Of a stretch of 64,000 bases of DNA, positions 25,602 through 34,866 are shown piece by piece. Position numbers and translations under genes: made by a program. The stretch covers positions 278,462 to 342,461 of the forward strand of contig NZ_KQ948734.1 of NCBI RefSeq assembly GCF_001514195.1, written 5' to 3'. The notes beneath the pieces were generated by a model, which did no database searches, had not been told where the DNA came from, and was given only the letters and a program-made list of their open reading frames with translations. Numbering within the stretch: the stretch's first letter is position 1; each line of letters starts with the position of its first letter. Origin of the DNA: Streptomyces griseorubiginosus (lineage in GTDB: Bacteria; Actinomycetota; Actinomycetes; Streptomycetales; Streptomycetaceae).

Positions 25602-26123
25602 GTGGCCGAGACCACCGTCGAGACGCCCGTCGAGGGCGAAGAGATCGTCGACATCGACAGCTACACCACCGAGTCCGAGGTCCCCGTCGAGGGCGACTAC
25701 ACCTCGGAGTCGCTCGCGGGCCGCTTCGGCGACCCGCAGCCCGCGGCCGGCCTGGGCCGTCGCAAGAACGCCATCGCCCGCGTCCGGATCGTCCCGGGCA
25801 CCGGCAAGTGGAAGATCAACGGTCGCACCCTCGAGGACTACTTCCCGAACAAGGTGCACCAGCAGGAAGTCAACGAGCCCTTCAAGGTGCTCGAGCTCGA
25901 GGGCCGCTACGACGTCATCGCCCGCATCGCGGGTGGCGGTGTCTCCGGTCAGGCCGGTGCCCTGCGCCTCGGCGTGGCCCGCGCGCTGAACGAGGCCGAC
26001 GTGGACAACAACCGCGGCGCCCTCAAGAAAGCCGGCTTCCTCCGCCGCGACGACCGTGCGGTCGAGCGCAAGAAGGCCGGTCTCAAGAAGGCCCGCAAGG
26101 CCCCGCAGTACAGCAAGCGTTAA
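25602..26123 (+). CDS. rpsI: 30S ribosomal protein S9 with acidic N-terminal extension
   Basis: S9 contacts the P-site tRNA with its C-terminal tail, here ending YSKR. The product is 173 residues. The S9 domain begins near residue 48 ([16 protein letters not shown]) with the signature [19 protein letters not shown]. The first 47 residues are an acidic Glu/Val/Thr-rich extension seen in actinomycetes. The start is GTG after GAGGAG. Confidence 0.97.
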   Translation: MAETTVETPVEGEEIVDIDSYTTESEVPVEGDYTSESLAGRFGDPQPAAGLGRRKNAIARVRIVPGTGKWKINGRTLEDYFPNKVHQQEVNEPFKVLELEGRYDVIARIAGGGVSGQAGALRLGVARALNEADVDNNRGALKKAGFLRRDDRAVERKKAGLKKARKAPQYSKR

Positions 26124-26181
26124 GCTTCGCTGCCTGTCTGCTCGTACCGGCTCGTATCCGCGGGTCAGCAGTACGTCCGTT

Positions 26182-26215
26182 CGCCCCGGCGGCACGCCAC
26201 AGTGCCGTCGGGGCG
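26182..26215 (+). terminator. rpsI terminator
   Basis: A 14-bp stem with one G-T pair (CGCCCCGGCGGCAC facing GTGCCGTCGGGGCG), a 6-base loop and the T-rich tail TTCGTTTAT. It ends the rplM-rpsI transcript. A possible -10 for glmM, TATAAC, lies at 26240-26245. Confidence 0.88.
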
Positions 26216-26312
26216 TTCGTTTATCACTGCCTGAGGCGTATAACGGCACAAGGCGCTCAAAGGCTCATGTGATCGGATGATCTCCGTAACTGACGCTTCC
26301 CCAGGAGGACAA

Positions 26313-27671
26313 GTGGGACGACTCTTCGGCACGGACGGCGTGCGCGGTGTCGCCAACGCGGATCTGACGGCCGAGATGGCGCTCGGTCTGTCGGTCGCGG
26401 CGGCGCACGTGCTGGCCGAGGCGGGTTCGTTCGAGGGCCACCGGCCAACGGCGGTCGTCGGACGTGATCCCCGCGCGTCCGGGGAGTTCCTGGAGGCCGC
26501 CGTCGTCGCGGGCCTCGCGAGCGCCGGCGTGGACGTGCTGAAGGTCGGCGTACTGCCCACGCCCGCGGTGGCGTACCTCACCGGCGTCCTCGGCGCCGAC
26601 CTCGGCGTCATGCTCTCCGCGAGCCACAACGCCATGCCCGACAACGGCGTCAAGTTCCTCGCCCGCGGCGGCCACAAGCTCGACGACGAGCTGGAGGACC
26701 GGATCGAGGCGGTCTACGACGCGCACCGGCACGGTGAGCCGTGGGAGCGGCCGACCGGTGCCGGGGTCGGCCGGGTGCGGTCCTACGGTGAGGGGTTCGA
26801 CCAGTACGTGGCGCACCTCATCGCCGTACTGCCGAACCGGCTGGACGGGCTGAGGATCGTCCTCGACGAGGCGCACGGCGCCGCCGCCCGGGTCTCGCCG
26901 GAGGCGTTCTCGCGGGCCGGGGCCGAGGTGATCACGATCGGTGCGTCCCCGGACGGCCTCAACATCAACGACGGCTGCGGGTCCACCCACCTCGACCTGC
27001 TGAAGGCCGCGGTCGTCGAGCACGGGGCCGCGCTCGGCATCGCGCACGACGGGGACGCGGACCGGTGCCTGGCCGTCGACCACACCGGTGCGGAGGTCGA
27101 CGGCGACCAGATCATGGCCGTGCTCGCGCTGGCCATGAAGGAGCGGGGCGCGCTGCGGTCCGACACCGTCGTCGCCACGGTCATGTCCAACCTCGGGTTC
27201 AAGCTGGCGCTGGAGCGGGAGGGGCTGCGGCTCGTCCAGACCGCGGTGGGGGACCGCTATGTGCTGGAGGAGATGAAGGAGCACGGGTACGCCCTGGGCG
27301 GCGAGCAGTCCGGGCACGTCATCATCCTGGACCACGCGACGACCGGGGACGGGACGCTGACCGGGCTGATGCTGGCCGCTCGGGTCGCGGAGAGCGGGCG
27401 GTCGCTGCGCGAGCTGGCGGGTGTGATGGAGCGGTTGCCGCAGGTTCTGATCAACGTGCCTGATGTGGACCGGACTCGGGTGTCGACGTCCGCGGAGCTG
27501 GCCAACGCTGTCGCCGATGCGGAGCGGGAACTCGGTGAGACGGGGCGGGTGTTGTTGCGGCCGTCCGGGACCGAGCCGTTGGTTCGGGTGATGGTCGAGG
27601 CGGCGGACATCGATCAGGCGCGGTCTGTCGCCGGGCGGTTGGCGGATGCGGTGAAGTCTGCGCTTGGCTGA
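26313..27671 (+). CDS. glmM: phosphoglucosamine mutase
   Basis: Converts glucosamine-6-phosphate to glucosamine-1-phosphate for UDP-GlcNAc and peptidoglycan synthesis. The product is 452 residues. The phosphoserine loop is [11 protein letters not shown] (about 98-108), the metal loop is DGDADRC and the phosphate-binding site is [12 protein letters not shown] near the C-terminus. The GTG at 26313, 5 bases after AGGAGG, is clearly the start. glmS lies 3.7 kb downstream, so both steps of the pathway are encoded here. Confidence 0.97.
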   Translation: MGRLFGTDGVRGVANADLTAEMALGLSVAAAHVLAEAGSFEGHRPTAVVGRDPRASGEFLEAAVVAGLASAGVDVLKVGVLPTPAVAYLTGVLGADLGVMLSASHNAMPDNGVKFLARGGHKLDDELEDRIEAVYDAHRHGEPWERPTGAGVGRVRSYGEGFDQYVAHLIAVLPNRLDGLRIVLDEAHGAAARVSPEAFSRAGAEVITIGASPDGLNINDGCGSTHLDLLKAAVVEHGAALGIAHDGDADRCLAVDHTGAEVDGDQIMAVLALAMKERGALRSDTVVATVMSNLGFKLALEREGLRLVQTAVGDRYVLEEMKEHGYALGGEQSGHVIILDHATTGDGTLTGLMLAARVAESGRSLRELAGVMERLPQVLINVPDVDRTRVSTSAELANAVADAERELGETGRVLLRPSGTEPLVRVMVEAADIDQARSVAGRLADAVKSALG

Positions 27672-27722
27672 AGGGCCGGGTAGGGGTGGGGGGTTGAGGT
27701 GCGTGGCGGGCTGCGGGCTTGT

Positions 27723-27753
27723 TGTGGCTTGTCGCGCAGTTCCCCGCGCCCCT
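27723..27753 (+). repeat. Streptomyces intergenic repeat family A, copy 3
   Basis: The same 31-base core as at 6355 and 9251, placed between convergent glmM and the DUF389 gene. Its last two bases overlap the DUF389 stop codon. The end of the core forms a small hairpin with the sequence after it (GCCCC-TAAC-GGGGC), so this copy may act as a terminator. Confidence 0.85.
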
Positions 27754-28672
27754 AACGGGGCTTTCGCCAGAGCCACTTCTGGAGGAGCAGCGTCAGAGTG
27801 CCTGCCAGGACGATGCCCATGAGGTTGAGCAGGAGCTGGTTGGTCGAGCCGACCGTCTGGCTCATGTCGCCGTAGGCCAGGGCCACCGCCGCGTTCGCTG
27901 CCGCCGGGACCGTGGTGACCGAGATGGCCACGCCCACCAGGGCGCCCGACTTGGCCGACGTGAGGCTCAGGGTGCCGGCGATTCCGGCCAGGACCGCCAC
28001 CACGAACGAGAAGGCGTCGGGGGCGTAGACGAAGCCGGTGTTGGGGCGGTCGGCTTCCAGTTGGTCCTTGGTGAACAGGTTCAGGGCGTCCATGAACCAG
28101 GTGAAGCCGACCGTCACCACCATGGCCGCCGCGAAGCCGACCAGCAGGGCGATCAGGGAGCGCAGTGCCAGCCGCGGGTGGCGCTGGACCACCGCCGTGC
28201 AGATGCCCGCGAGCGGGCCGAACTCCGGGCCCACCGCCATCGCGCCCACGATGAGGATCGCGTTGTCGAGGACCACGCCGCAGGCCGCGATCATCGTGGC
28301 GAGGACGAGGAAGGCGAGGTAGGTGACGGAGAGCGTCGACTCCTCGTGGGTGGCGTCCGTCAGGTGCTCCCACAGGACCGCGTCGGCGCCCTCGCCTGGT
28401 GCCTCGTCCTCGGCCTTGTCGGCACGCTTGGAGAGCGACAGGTCGATGTTCTCCACGGCGATGGAGCCGGATTTGTCCAGGTCCAACTCCCGCAGCGCAC
28501 CGATGAGTTCGTCACCGGCCTCGCGGGCCACGTCGCACATCACGACGTCGCCGGCCGGGTTGCGGGCGGCGCCCGGCAGCACGACGAGGTGGGTGGTGCC
28601 GACCGTGTTCTCGATCAGGCGGACCACGTCGTCGGTCTTCCCGGCCGGTGTGATGAGGCGCAGATGCAGCAT
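27752..28672 (-). CDS. DUF389 family membrane protein
   Basis: 306 residues: a soluble N-terminal domain of about 115 residues (MLHLRLITPAGKTDDVVRLI) and five or six membrane spans. It carries the family block DNAILIVGAMAVGPEFGPLAGI (about 135-156). The biochemical role of DUF389 proteins is not established. It is convergent with glmM and lies upstream of nothing in its own operon. Its 3' end touches repeat family A copy 3. Confidence 0.85.
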   Translation of the reverse strand: MLHLRLITPAGKTDDVVRLIENTVGTTHLVVLPGAARNPAGDVVMCDVAREAGDELIGALRELDLDKSGSIAVENIDLSLSKRADKAEDEAPGEGADAVLWEHLTDATHEESTLSVTYLAFLVLATMIAACGVVLDNAILIVGAMAVGPEFGPLAGICTAVVQRHPRLALRSLIALLVGFAAAMVVTVGFTWFMDALNLFTKDQLEADRPNTGFVYAPDAFSFVVAVLAGIAGTLSLTSAKSGALVGVAISVTTVPAAANAAVALAYGDMSQTVGSTNQLLLNLMGIVLAGTLTLLLQKWLWRKPR

Positions 28673-28698
28673 GACGCCTTTCTAACAGGCGCCCGCGA

Positions 28699-29688
28699 TC
28701 AGAGTTTGCGGAGGCTGAGCTTGCGCACCTTGTGGTCCTGGCCCTTGCGGATGACGAGGGTGGCCCGGCCGCGGGTGGGGGCGATGTTCTCCACCAGGTT
28801 GGGCTTGTTGATGGTGCGCCAGAGGGTGCGGGCGTAGTCGAGTGCCTCCTCCTCGGACACCTGGGTGTACTTCCTGAAGTACGACTCGGGGTCCTGGAAG
28901 GCGGTCTGGCGGAGCTTCTTGAACCGGCTCAGGTACCAGCGCTCGATGTCCTCGGTGCTCGCGTCGACGTACACGCTGAAGTCGAAGTAGTCGGCGAGAC
29001 CGACGCGGGTGCGGCCGTCGGTGCCGGGGAGGGCGGGCTGGAGGACGTTCAGGCCCTCGACGATCAGGATGTCGGGGCGGCGGACGGTGAGCTTCTCGCC
29101 GGGGACGATGTCATAGATCAGGTGGGAGTAGACCGGCGCCGAGACCTCGTCCTTGCCCGCCTTGATGTCGGCGACGAAACGGGTCAGCGCCCGGCGGTCG
29201 TACGACTCGGGGAAGCCCTTGCGGGACATGAGGCCGCGGGCCTGGAGTTCCCGGGTGGGGAGCAGGAAGCCGTCCGTGGTGACGAGCTCGACGCGGGGGT
29301 GCTCGGGCCAGCGGGAGAGCAGGGCGCGCAGGAGCCGGGCGACGGTGGACTTGCCGACGGCGACCGAGCCGGCGACGCCTATGACGAAGGGGGTGCCGGA
29401 CTGGGAGCCCTGCTCGCCGAGGAACGTGTTCAGCGCCCCTCGCAGCCCGTCCGTGGCACCGACGTAGAGATTGAGCAGCCGGGACAGCGGGAGGTAGATG
29501 TCCCGCACCTCGTCGAGGTCGATGACGTCACCGAGACCACGCAGCTTCTCGACCTCCTCGGCGTTCAGCGGGAGCGGCGTCTTCTCACGCAGCGCACTCC
29601 ACTCGGCTCGGGTGAGGTCGACGTAGGGAGTCGCCTCCGGCTTGTGCCGGTGGGCGCTCCGGGGCATCGGGGAGACCGGAGAGATCAC
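28699..29688 (-). CDS. coaA: pantothenate kinase type I
   Basis: First step of coenzyme A synthesis: ATP-dependent phosphorylation of pantothenate. The product is 329 residues with the P-loop [12 protein letters not shown] (about 103-114), the substrate region TTDGFLLP and the conserved segment [14 protein letters not shown]. The length matches family members. It stands alone, with only 26 bases to the DUF389 gene downstream. Confidence 0.96.
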   Translation of the reverse strand: MISPVSPMPRSAHRHKPEATPYVDLTRAEWSALREKTPLPLNAEEVEKLRGLGDVIDLDEVRDIYLPLSRLLNLYVGATDGLRGALNTFLGEQGSQSGTPFVIGVAGSVAVGKSTVARLLRALLSRWPEHPRVELVTTDGFLLPTRELQARGLMSRKGFPESYDRRALTRFVADIKAGKDEVSAPVYSHLIYDIVPGEKLTVRRPDILIVEGLNVLQPALPGTDGRTRVGLADYFDFSVYVDASTEDIERWYLSRFKKLRQTAFQDPESYFRKYTQVSEEEALDYARTLWRTINKPNLVENIAPTRGRATLVIRKGQDHKVRKLSLRKL

Positions 29689-29763
29689 AGTCCATTGTTA
29701 ACGGAGTTTGAACGGGGTGGGGGGTGGGGTGTGTCACGCGGGGCCTCGACGGGGCGACAGGGC

Positions 29764-30696
29764 TCAGGTGAAGTCCGCGTAGGCGAGGTGGGTGGCGCAG
29801 TGGCGGCAGCGGAAGAGGTACGCGGTGGGCCCGCCGTCCTCGTCGAGGGCGGCGAGGAAATCGTCGAACCGGTCGTCCGGCCACTCGGCGCGGAGCCGGT
29901 CGACGGCTTCCGGATGCTTCTCCAGCTCCTTCGCCCCGGCACGGCCCAGGAAGGCGGCGCCGTCCCCGCAGTGGGTCAGCCAGTACGGGGACTGCCAGGC
30001 CACGAACCCCGGTGTACGCCTCAGGACCGCCTCGACGACCTCTTCGGACACGTCCCCCTCGATGCCGTCGGCGAAAGTGGCGTCATAGCGCTCCGCGGCC
30101 TTCCCGAAGGCGATGCAGTACGGGCAGATGCCGCTGTCCGGGGCGTCGATGGCGTGGACGGGGCCGGTGTAGACCCAGCCGCGTTCCTGCCCGCAGCATA
30201 CGCAGGGCGCGTCGGAGGCGGTGACGGAGCCGGTGGCGACGGGGCTCGGGTGATAGGGGAACGCGGGGAGGGCGGGCCGTCTGCGGGCTTCCGGCTGCGG
30301 GGAGATCAACAGCTGGATCGCGTGGCCGGTCAGGGCCTCGGGGGCCACGACGATCGCTTCGGCGCGGAGGCTCTCCGGGAGGTGTCCGCGGTCGGCCTCG
30401 TGCGTCAGGATCACCGGGCAGTCCTGCGGGATGACGCCCGCGCCCGTTCTGCGGGCGAGCTCGGCCACGAGGTCGAGGACGTCACCGGTGGCGAAGCGGT
30501 TGAAGGAGAGCCCGAGGCCGTCACCGTAGACCTCGGCCTCGCCGCCGTCCTCGGCTTCGATGTCCCAGAACTCCGGAAAGCCGGTGGCCGGCATTCCGCC
30601 GACGGTCACGGGGCCCAGGACGTCGCGTATCGCGGTCTCGTCCATGGGGGCGGGCTCACCGCCGACGAACCGCCACAGGTACAGGCTGTAACTCAC
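29764..30696 (-). CDS. CbrC/UPF0167 domain protein with a different N-terminal domain
   Basis: 310 residues. The C-terminal half (from about 145) is a CbrC/UPF0167 domain: FPYHPSPVATGSV, the zinc-like pair APCVCCGQERGW, SGICPYCIAFGKAAERY and a terminal CRHCATH. E. coli CbrC is linked to colicin E2 tolerance, and the family appears among toxin-immunity genes. The N-terminal 140 residues begin MSYSLYLWRFVGGEP, a style seen in small immunity proteins, but I cannot name the family. GTG start after TAGGAG. No toxin gene is adjacent. Confidence 0.7.
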   Translation of the reverse strand: MSYSLYLWRFVGGEPAPMDETAIRDVLGPVTVGGMPATGFPEFWDIEAEDGGEAEVYGDGLGLSFNRFATGDVLDLVAELARRTGAGVIPQDCPVILTHEADRGHLPESLRAEAIVVAPEALTGHAIQLLISPQPEARRRPALPAFPYHPSPVATGSVTASDAPCVCCGQERGWVYTGPVHAIDAPDSGICPYCIAFGKAAERYDATFADGIEGDVSEEVVEAVLRRTPGFVAWQSPYWLTHCGDGAAFLGRAGAKELEKHPEAVDRLRAEWPDDRFDDFLAALDEDGGPTAYLFRCRHCATHLAYADFT

Positions 30697-30768
30697 GTTG
30701 CTCCTACGTATGCGGTGCGCTGCCAGGCCGAAGTGGGGTTCACGCGGACTCCCCGCAGGTGCACAGCC

Positions 30769-30799
30769 GGGGGCGGCCCCCTGTCGGGAAGCCGCCCCC
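30769..30799 (-). terminator. hairpin downstream of the CPCC gene
   Basis: A 9-bp perfect stem, GGGGGCGGC facing GCCGCCCCC, with a 13-base loop. It lies just 3' of the minus-strand CPCC gene and before the CbrC gene, which therefore probably has its own promoter. Confidence 0.65.
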
Positions 30800-30807
30800 G
30801 TGTGTGA

Positions 30808-31203
30808 TCAGGCCGGGTGCCGGGCGCTGGAAGACCGCCAGTATCCCGGTCGCCACCAGTACAGAGTGGTCCTGTCCGGTGGCCAGTACCCGGATTCCGT
30901 CCGCTGGTCCGGACCGCCGTCCAGTTCCACGTCGAACGGCCTCCAGCCCGGGTCCCGCACATCGGACGCCAGCGGGGCGGTGGCCCACTGGCGCCGACGC
31001 GGATCACTCACACCCGTCTCCGCGAACGAGCGCTGCGCCTCCATGAGCGGAGGCCGGTTCGGCCCGTTCGGGAGCCAGGGCGAGCGGAGCTGCCCCGGAT
31101 CGTCCTCCCAGCGACAGATACGGCAGATCTCGTACCCACCGGGCCCATCGTCGAGGACGAGGTACCCGCAGCACGGACAGGGATACACGGTGCTCGCTAC
31201 CAC
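30808..31203 (-). CDS. CPCC-family cysteine-rich protein
   Basis: 131 residues from a GTG at 31203. The N-terminal zinc-ribbon motif YPCPCCGYL, then ICRICRWEDDPGQ, defines the CPCC family, short proteins often found as immunity or anti-toxin genes. The rest has several Trp and Arg residues and no membrane span. The frame is open to an ATG at 31308, which would add 35 unrelated residues. It is divergent from glmS, whose start is 147 bases away. Confidence 0.7.
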   Translation of the reverse strand: MVASTVYPCPCCGYLVLDDGPGGYEICRICRWEDDPGQLRSPWLPNGPNRPPLMEAQRSFAETGVSDPRRRQWATAPLASDVRDPGWRPFDVELDGGPDQRTESGYWPPDRTTLYWWRPGYWRSSSARHPA

Positions 31204-31349
31204 GGAATCGGGGTACCCGTCGGAGCCACCGTGCCCTGCACGCGGGGGTGGCGACGGGAAGGTTGGCCGGATTCCACCCTGGTGGCAATATCCGAAACCG
31301 GGCACCAAGTGCCGTGTCCCGTAGCCCTCCGCCCCCTAGGCTGCCCCGC

Positions 31350-33197
31350 ATGTGCGGAATCGTGGGATACGTGGGGTCGCAGTCGGCGCTCGATGTGGTG
31401 ATGGCCGGGCTGAAGAGGCTGGAGTACCGGGGGTACGACTCGGCCGGGGTCGCCGTGCTGGCGGACGGGGGGCTGGCTGCTGCCAAGAAGGCCGGGAAGC
31501 TGGTGAATCTGGAGAAGGAGCTGGTCGATCGGCCGTTGCCGTCGGGGCCCACCGGGATCGGGCACACGCGGTGGGCGACCCACGGCGGGCCCACGGACGC
31601 CAACGCGCATCCGCATCTGGACAACGCCGGCCGGGTGTCCGTCGTCCACAACGGGATCATCGAGAACTTCGCCGCGCTGCGCGCCGAGCTGGAGGAGCGG
31701 GGGCACACCCTCGCCTCCGAGACGGACACCGAGGTCGTCGCGCATCTGCTCGCCGAGGAGTTCTCCGCCACCGCCGACCTCGCCGAGGCCATGCGGCTGG
31801 TGTGCCGACGGCTGGAGGGGGCGTTCACGCTGGTCGCGGTGCATGCCGACGAGCCGGATGTGGTCGTCGGTGCTCGGCGGAACTCGCCGCTCGTCGTGGG
31901 CGTAGGCGAGGGGGAGGCTTTTCTCGCCTCCGACGTCGCCGCCTTCATCGCGCACACCCGGTCGGCCATCGAGCTCGGTCAGGACCAGGTCGTGGAGCTG
32001 CGGCGCGACGGCGTGACCGTCACCGGGTTCGACGGGCGGCCCGCCGACGTCCGCTCCTACCACGTCGACTGGGACGCCTCCGCCGCCGAGAAGGGCGGCT
32101 ACGACTACTTCATGCTCAAGGAGATCGCCGAGCAGCCCAAGGCCGTCGCCGACACCCTGCTGGGCCGGATCGACGCGGCCGGGTCGCTGAGCCTCGACGA
32201 GGTGCGGATCCCCACCGCCGAACTGCGCGAGGTGGACAAGGTCGTCATCGTCGCCTGCGGTACGGCCTTCCACGCGGGCCTCATCGCCAAGTACGCCATC
32301 GAGCACTGGACCCGTATCCCCTGCGAGGTGGAGCTGGCCAGCGAGTTCCGCTACCGGGACCCGATCCTGGACTCCCGGTCCCTCGTCATCGCCATCTCCC
32401 AGTCCGGGGAGACCATGGACACCCTCATGGCGCTGCGGCACGCCCGCGAGCAGGGTTCCAAGGTGCTGGCGATCTGCAACACCAACGGGTCCACGATCCC
32501 CCGGGAGTCCGACGCCGTGCTGTACACGCACGCCGGGCCCGAGGTCGCCGTGGCGTCCACGAAGGCGTTCCTGACCCAGCTGGTGGCCTGCTACCTGGTC
32601 GCGCTGTACCTGGGGCAGGTGCGCGGGACCAAGTGGGGCGACGAGATCTCCGCCGTGATCCGGGACCTGTCGCACATCTCCGGTGAGGTCGAGCGGGTCC
32701 TGGAGACCATGGAGCCGGTGCGGGCGCTGGCGCGGTCGCTGGCCGACAAGAACACCGTGCTGTTCCTCGGACGGCACGTCGGCTACCCGGTGGCCCTCGA
32801 AGGCGCGCTCAAGCTCAAGGAACTCGCCTACATGCACGCCGAGGGCTTCGCGGCGGGCGAGCTGAAGCACGGGCCGATCGCGCTGATCGAGGAGGACCTG
32901 CCGGTCGTGGTCGTCGTGCCGTCGCCGCGCGGACGGTCGGTGCTCCACGACAAGATCGTGTCCAACATCCAGGAGATCCGGGCCAGGGGCGCGCGGACGA
33001 TCGTCATCGCGGAGGAGGGGGACGAGACCGTGGTGCCGTACGCCGACCACCTGATCCGGATCCCGGCCACCCCGACCCTGCTCCAGCCGCTGGTGGCGAC
33101 CGTGCCGTTGCAGGTGTTCGCCTGCGAGCTGGCCACCGCCCGCGGCAACGAGGTGGACCAGCCGCGGAACCTGGCGAAGTCGGTGACGGTCGAATAG
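31350..33197 (+). CDS. glmS: glutamine-fructose-6-phosphate aminotransferase
   Basis: Makes glucosamine-6-phosphate from fructose-6-phosphate and glutamine. The start is fixed by the nucleophile: Met-Cys-Gly-Ile-Val, so Cys1 of the mature N-terminal Ntn amidotransferase. The product is 615 residues, glutaminase at 1-240 and two SIS domains (ISQSGETMDTLMAL at about 349-362). It ends in the usual NLAKSVTVE. No glmS ribozyme consensus is seen upstream. Confidence 0.97.
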   Translation: MCGIVGYVGSQSALDVVMAGLKRLEYRGYDSAGVAVLADGGLAAAKKAGKLVNLEKELVDRPLPSGPTGIGHTRWATHGGPTDANAHPHLDNAGRVSVVHNGIIENFAALRAELEERGHTLASETDTEVVAHLLAEEFSATADLAEAMRLVCRRLEGAFTLVAVHADEPDVVVGARRNSPLVVGVGEGEAFLASDVAAFIAHTRSAIELGQDQVVELRRDGVTVTGFDGRPADVRSYHVDWDASAAEKGGYDYFMLKEIAEQPKAVADTLLGRIDAAGSLSLDEVRIPTAELREVDKVVIVACGTAFHAGLIAKYAIEHWTRIPCEVELASEFRYRDPILDSRSLVIAISQSGETMDTLMALRHAREQGSKVLAICNTNGSTIPRESDAVLYTHAGPEVAVASTKAFLTQLVACYLVALYLGQVRGTKWGDEISAVIRDLSHISGEVERVLETMEPVRALARSLADKNTVLFLGRHVGYPVALEGALKLKELAYMHAEGFAAGELKHGPIALIEEDLPVVVVVPSPRGRSVLHDKIVSNIQEIRARGARTIVIAEEGDETVVPYADHLIRIPATPTLLQPLVATVPLQVFACELATARGNEVDQPRNLAKSVTVE

Positions 33198-33214
33198 GCA
33201 GGGGTCGGACGCCG

Positions 33215-34849
33215 CTACTTCCTCCGGCCGGCCCTCAGGAGCCGGGTCATGAGCGACTCGCCCCGTACGGCACCCGCCTTCTTGCGGGGGCCGGCGGGCG
33301 GCCGGGGGGCCGCACCCTCGCGCGGCTGAGGGATCTCCGCCGCGGGGCGTGCGGGCAGCGGGACGATCACAGCGGGCGGAACGGCCTTGTCCAGTACGGC
33401 GATCCGCTCCTCCGTGACCTCCCCGAACAGGGTCGGTTCCACGATCACCTGGAAGCCGTCGAGGCCGATCAGACACCGGGCTCCGTCGGGGCGGGTGGTC
33501 ATCGCGGCACAGCCGTCGTAGCGCACGGTGACCAGGCCGGCCGGCGTCGACAGGGTCACGCCCGCGGCCCCGATGATCAGCGTGACGTCCTCGTCCTCCA
33601 GGGACGGGTGCAGGGTGCCGGAGACCCCGGACGGTGAGAAGTGGGGGGCCTGGGTGAGGCCCGCCCAGTCGGCTCCCGCGCCCGGCACCTGGAGCAGCCC
33701 GGCGTCCCACGCCTCCCGGGCGACCTCGCGCAGATCCTCGACCGTGACCGCCCGCAGCTCCTCCCGGTACTGCTCGGGAGCCAGGATCCGATGGCCGGTC
33801 AGCAGGCTCAGCGCGTACGACGGCAGCAGGGCCGCGCCGAGGTCGGGGACGTCGTAGCGCTTGAGCAACTTGCCGCGCGCGGAGTCCAGTTCGGACTGCT
33901 CGATGCGGCCCGCGCGCAGCCGGGCGAACGCGTCGACGAACCCGCCGACCGCCGCGTCCTGCTTCTGCGACAGCGCGTCGGCGTACGCGGTGACGGTGGC
34001 GAAGTCGGCGTCGCGCGAGGAGTAGTCGGCCTCCGCCGAGTACGAGTAGCCGCCCTTCTGCCGCAGGTCCTGGAAGAGGGCGCGGCCCAGCACCTCGGCG
34101 AACACGGTGGCCGCGGTGGAGCGGCGCACGACGGAGGTGAAGACGACATGGCCGTCCTCGCCGTGCAGCCAGGCGGGGGTGGCGGGGAGCGTGCTGGTCG
34201 CGGGCGGGGTGGGGAAGCGGCGGCCGGCGGGCAGGGTGAGGTCCAGGCCGTCCGGGACGCGGTCCGTGGTGAGGAAGAGGACGGCGTTGTCCCGGGTGAA
34301 GCGGGTCCCGGCCCAGTCGCGCACCTGGTCGGCGGTCAGGCTCCAGGTGCCGAGTTCGTCCTGGCTCCCCAGGCCGTAGCCCTGGGCGCCGTAACGCCAC
34401 AGCGGCATCCGGGACAGCGGACCCTTGCCGCGGCTGCCGGCCTCGGTGCGCAGGATCTCCTTCTCCGTCTCCATCCGGCTCATCGGGAGGTCACGCAGGG
34501 CCGCGCACACGCCGTTGAGATACGTGACGGCCTCGTCCTCGTCGCCTGTGACGTGGAAGAGGGTGTACGTGCTCGCCGTGGCGCCGTTGAAGTGCAGGTC
34601 GGACAGGCCCAGGTGGTGCAGCGCGAGGTGTTCGACGAGGTGCGTGATGCCCGCGGTGGGCAGGGTCTCGTCGGCGTGGCCGACCCGGAAGGCGAGACCG
34701 GCGGTGATCTGACGGTCGGCGCTCGGGGCGAAGAGGGTGGGGATGCCGTGGACGGTGGTGTGGCGGACGAGGCCGTCGAGCGCGTCGAGGCCGTCGGGGG
34801 CAGCGAGGCCGTTCGCCGTCGGGGCGGGCGGGTGCTCCTGTGCGGTCAT
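33215..34849 (-). CDS. M16-family zinc peptidase-like protein
   Basis: 544 residues. The inverted zinc motif HLVEH is in GITHLVEHLALHHLGL (about 70). A distal Glu lies in METEKEILRTEAGSRG, so the metal site looks complete. A second M16 half follows with RQKGGYSYSAEADYSS. The last 120 residues are a proline-rich, basic tail unlike classical M16 enzymes. Its start has GAGGGG upstream and lies 17 bases from the neighbouring gene 34867-35838, so the two are probably cotranscribed. The substrate is unknown. Confidence 0.75.
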   Translation of the reverse strand: MTAQEHPPAPTANGLAAPDGLDALDGLVRHTTVHGIPTLFAPSADRQITAGLAFRVGHADETLPTAGITHLVEHLALHHLGLSDLHFNGATASTYTLFHVTGDEDEAVTYLNGVCAALRDLPMSRMETEKEILRTEAGSRGKGPLSRMPLWRYGAQGYGLGSQDELGTWSLTADQVRDWAGTRFTRDNAVLFLTTDRVPDGLDLTLPAGRRFPTPPATSTLPATPAWLHGEDGHVVFTSVVRRSTAATVFAEVLGRALFQDLRQKGGYSYSAEADYSSRDADFATVTAYADALSQKQDAAVGGFVDAFARLRAGRIEQSELDSARGKLLKRYDVPDLGAALLPSYALSLLTGHRILAPEQYREELRAVTVEDLREVAREAWDAGLLQVPGAGADWAGLTQAPHFSPSGVSGTLHPSLEDEDVTLIIGAAGVTLSTPAGLVTVRYDGCAAMTTRPDGARCLIGLDGFQVIVEPTLFGEVTEERIAVLDKAVPPAVIVPLPARPAAEIPQPREGAAPRPPAGPRKKAGAVRGESLMTRLLRAGRRK

Positions 34850-34866
34850 GTCGGGTGTCCCCTCCC

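Noticed and set aside
31204..31349. glmS ribozyme upstream of glmS
   Set aside because: The gap is only 147 bases, shared with a divergent gene, and the conserved ribozyme core was not found by eye; the ribozyme is mainly known from Firmicutes.
31197..34400. A 1067-codon minus-strand frame covering glmS
   Set aside because: It lies opposite glmS, whose Met-Cys-Gly start and SIS domains are certain. Low-complexity Arg/Pro/Gly composition.
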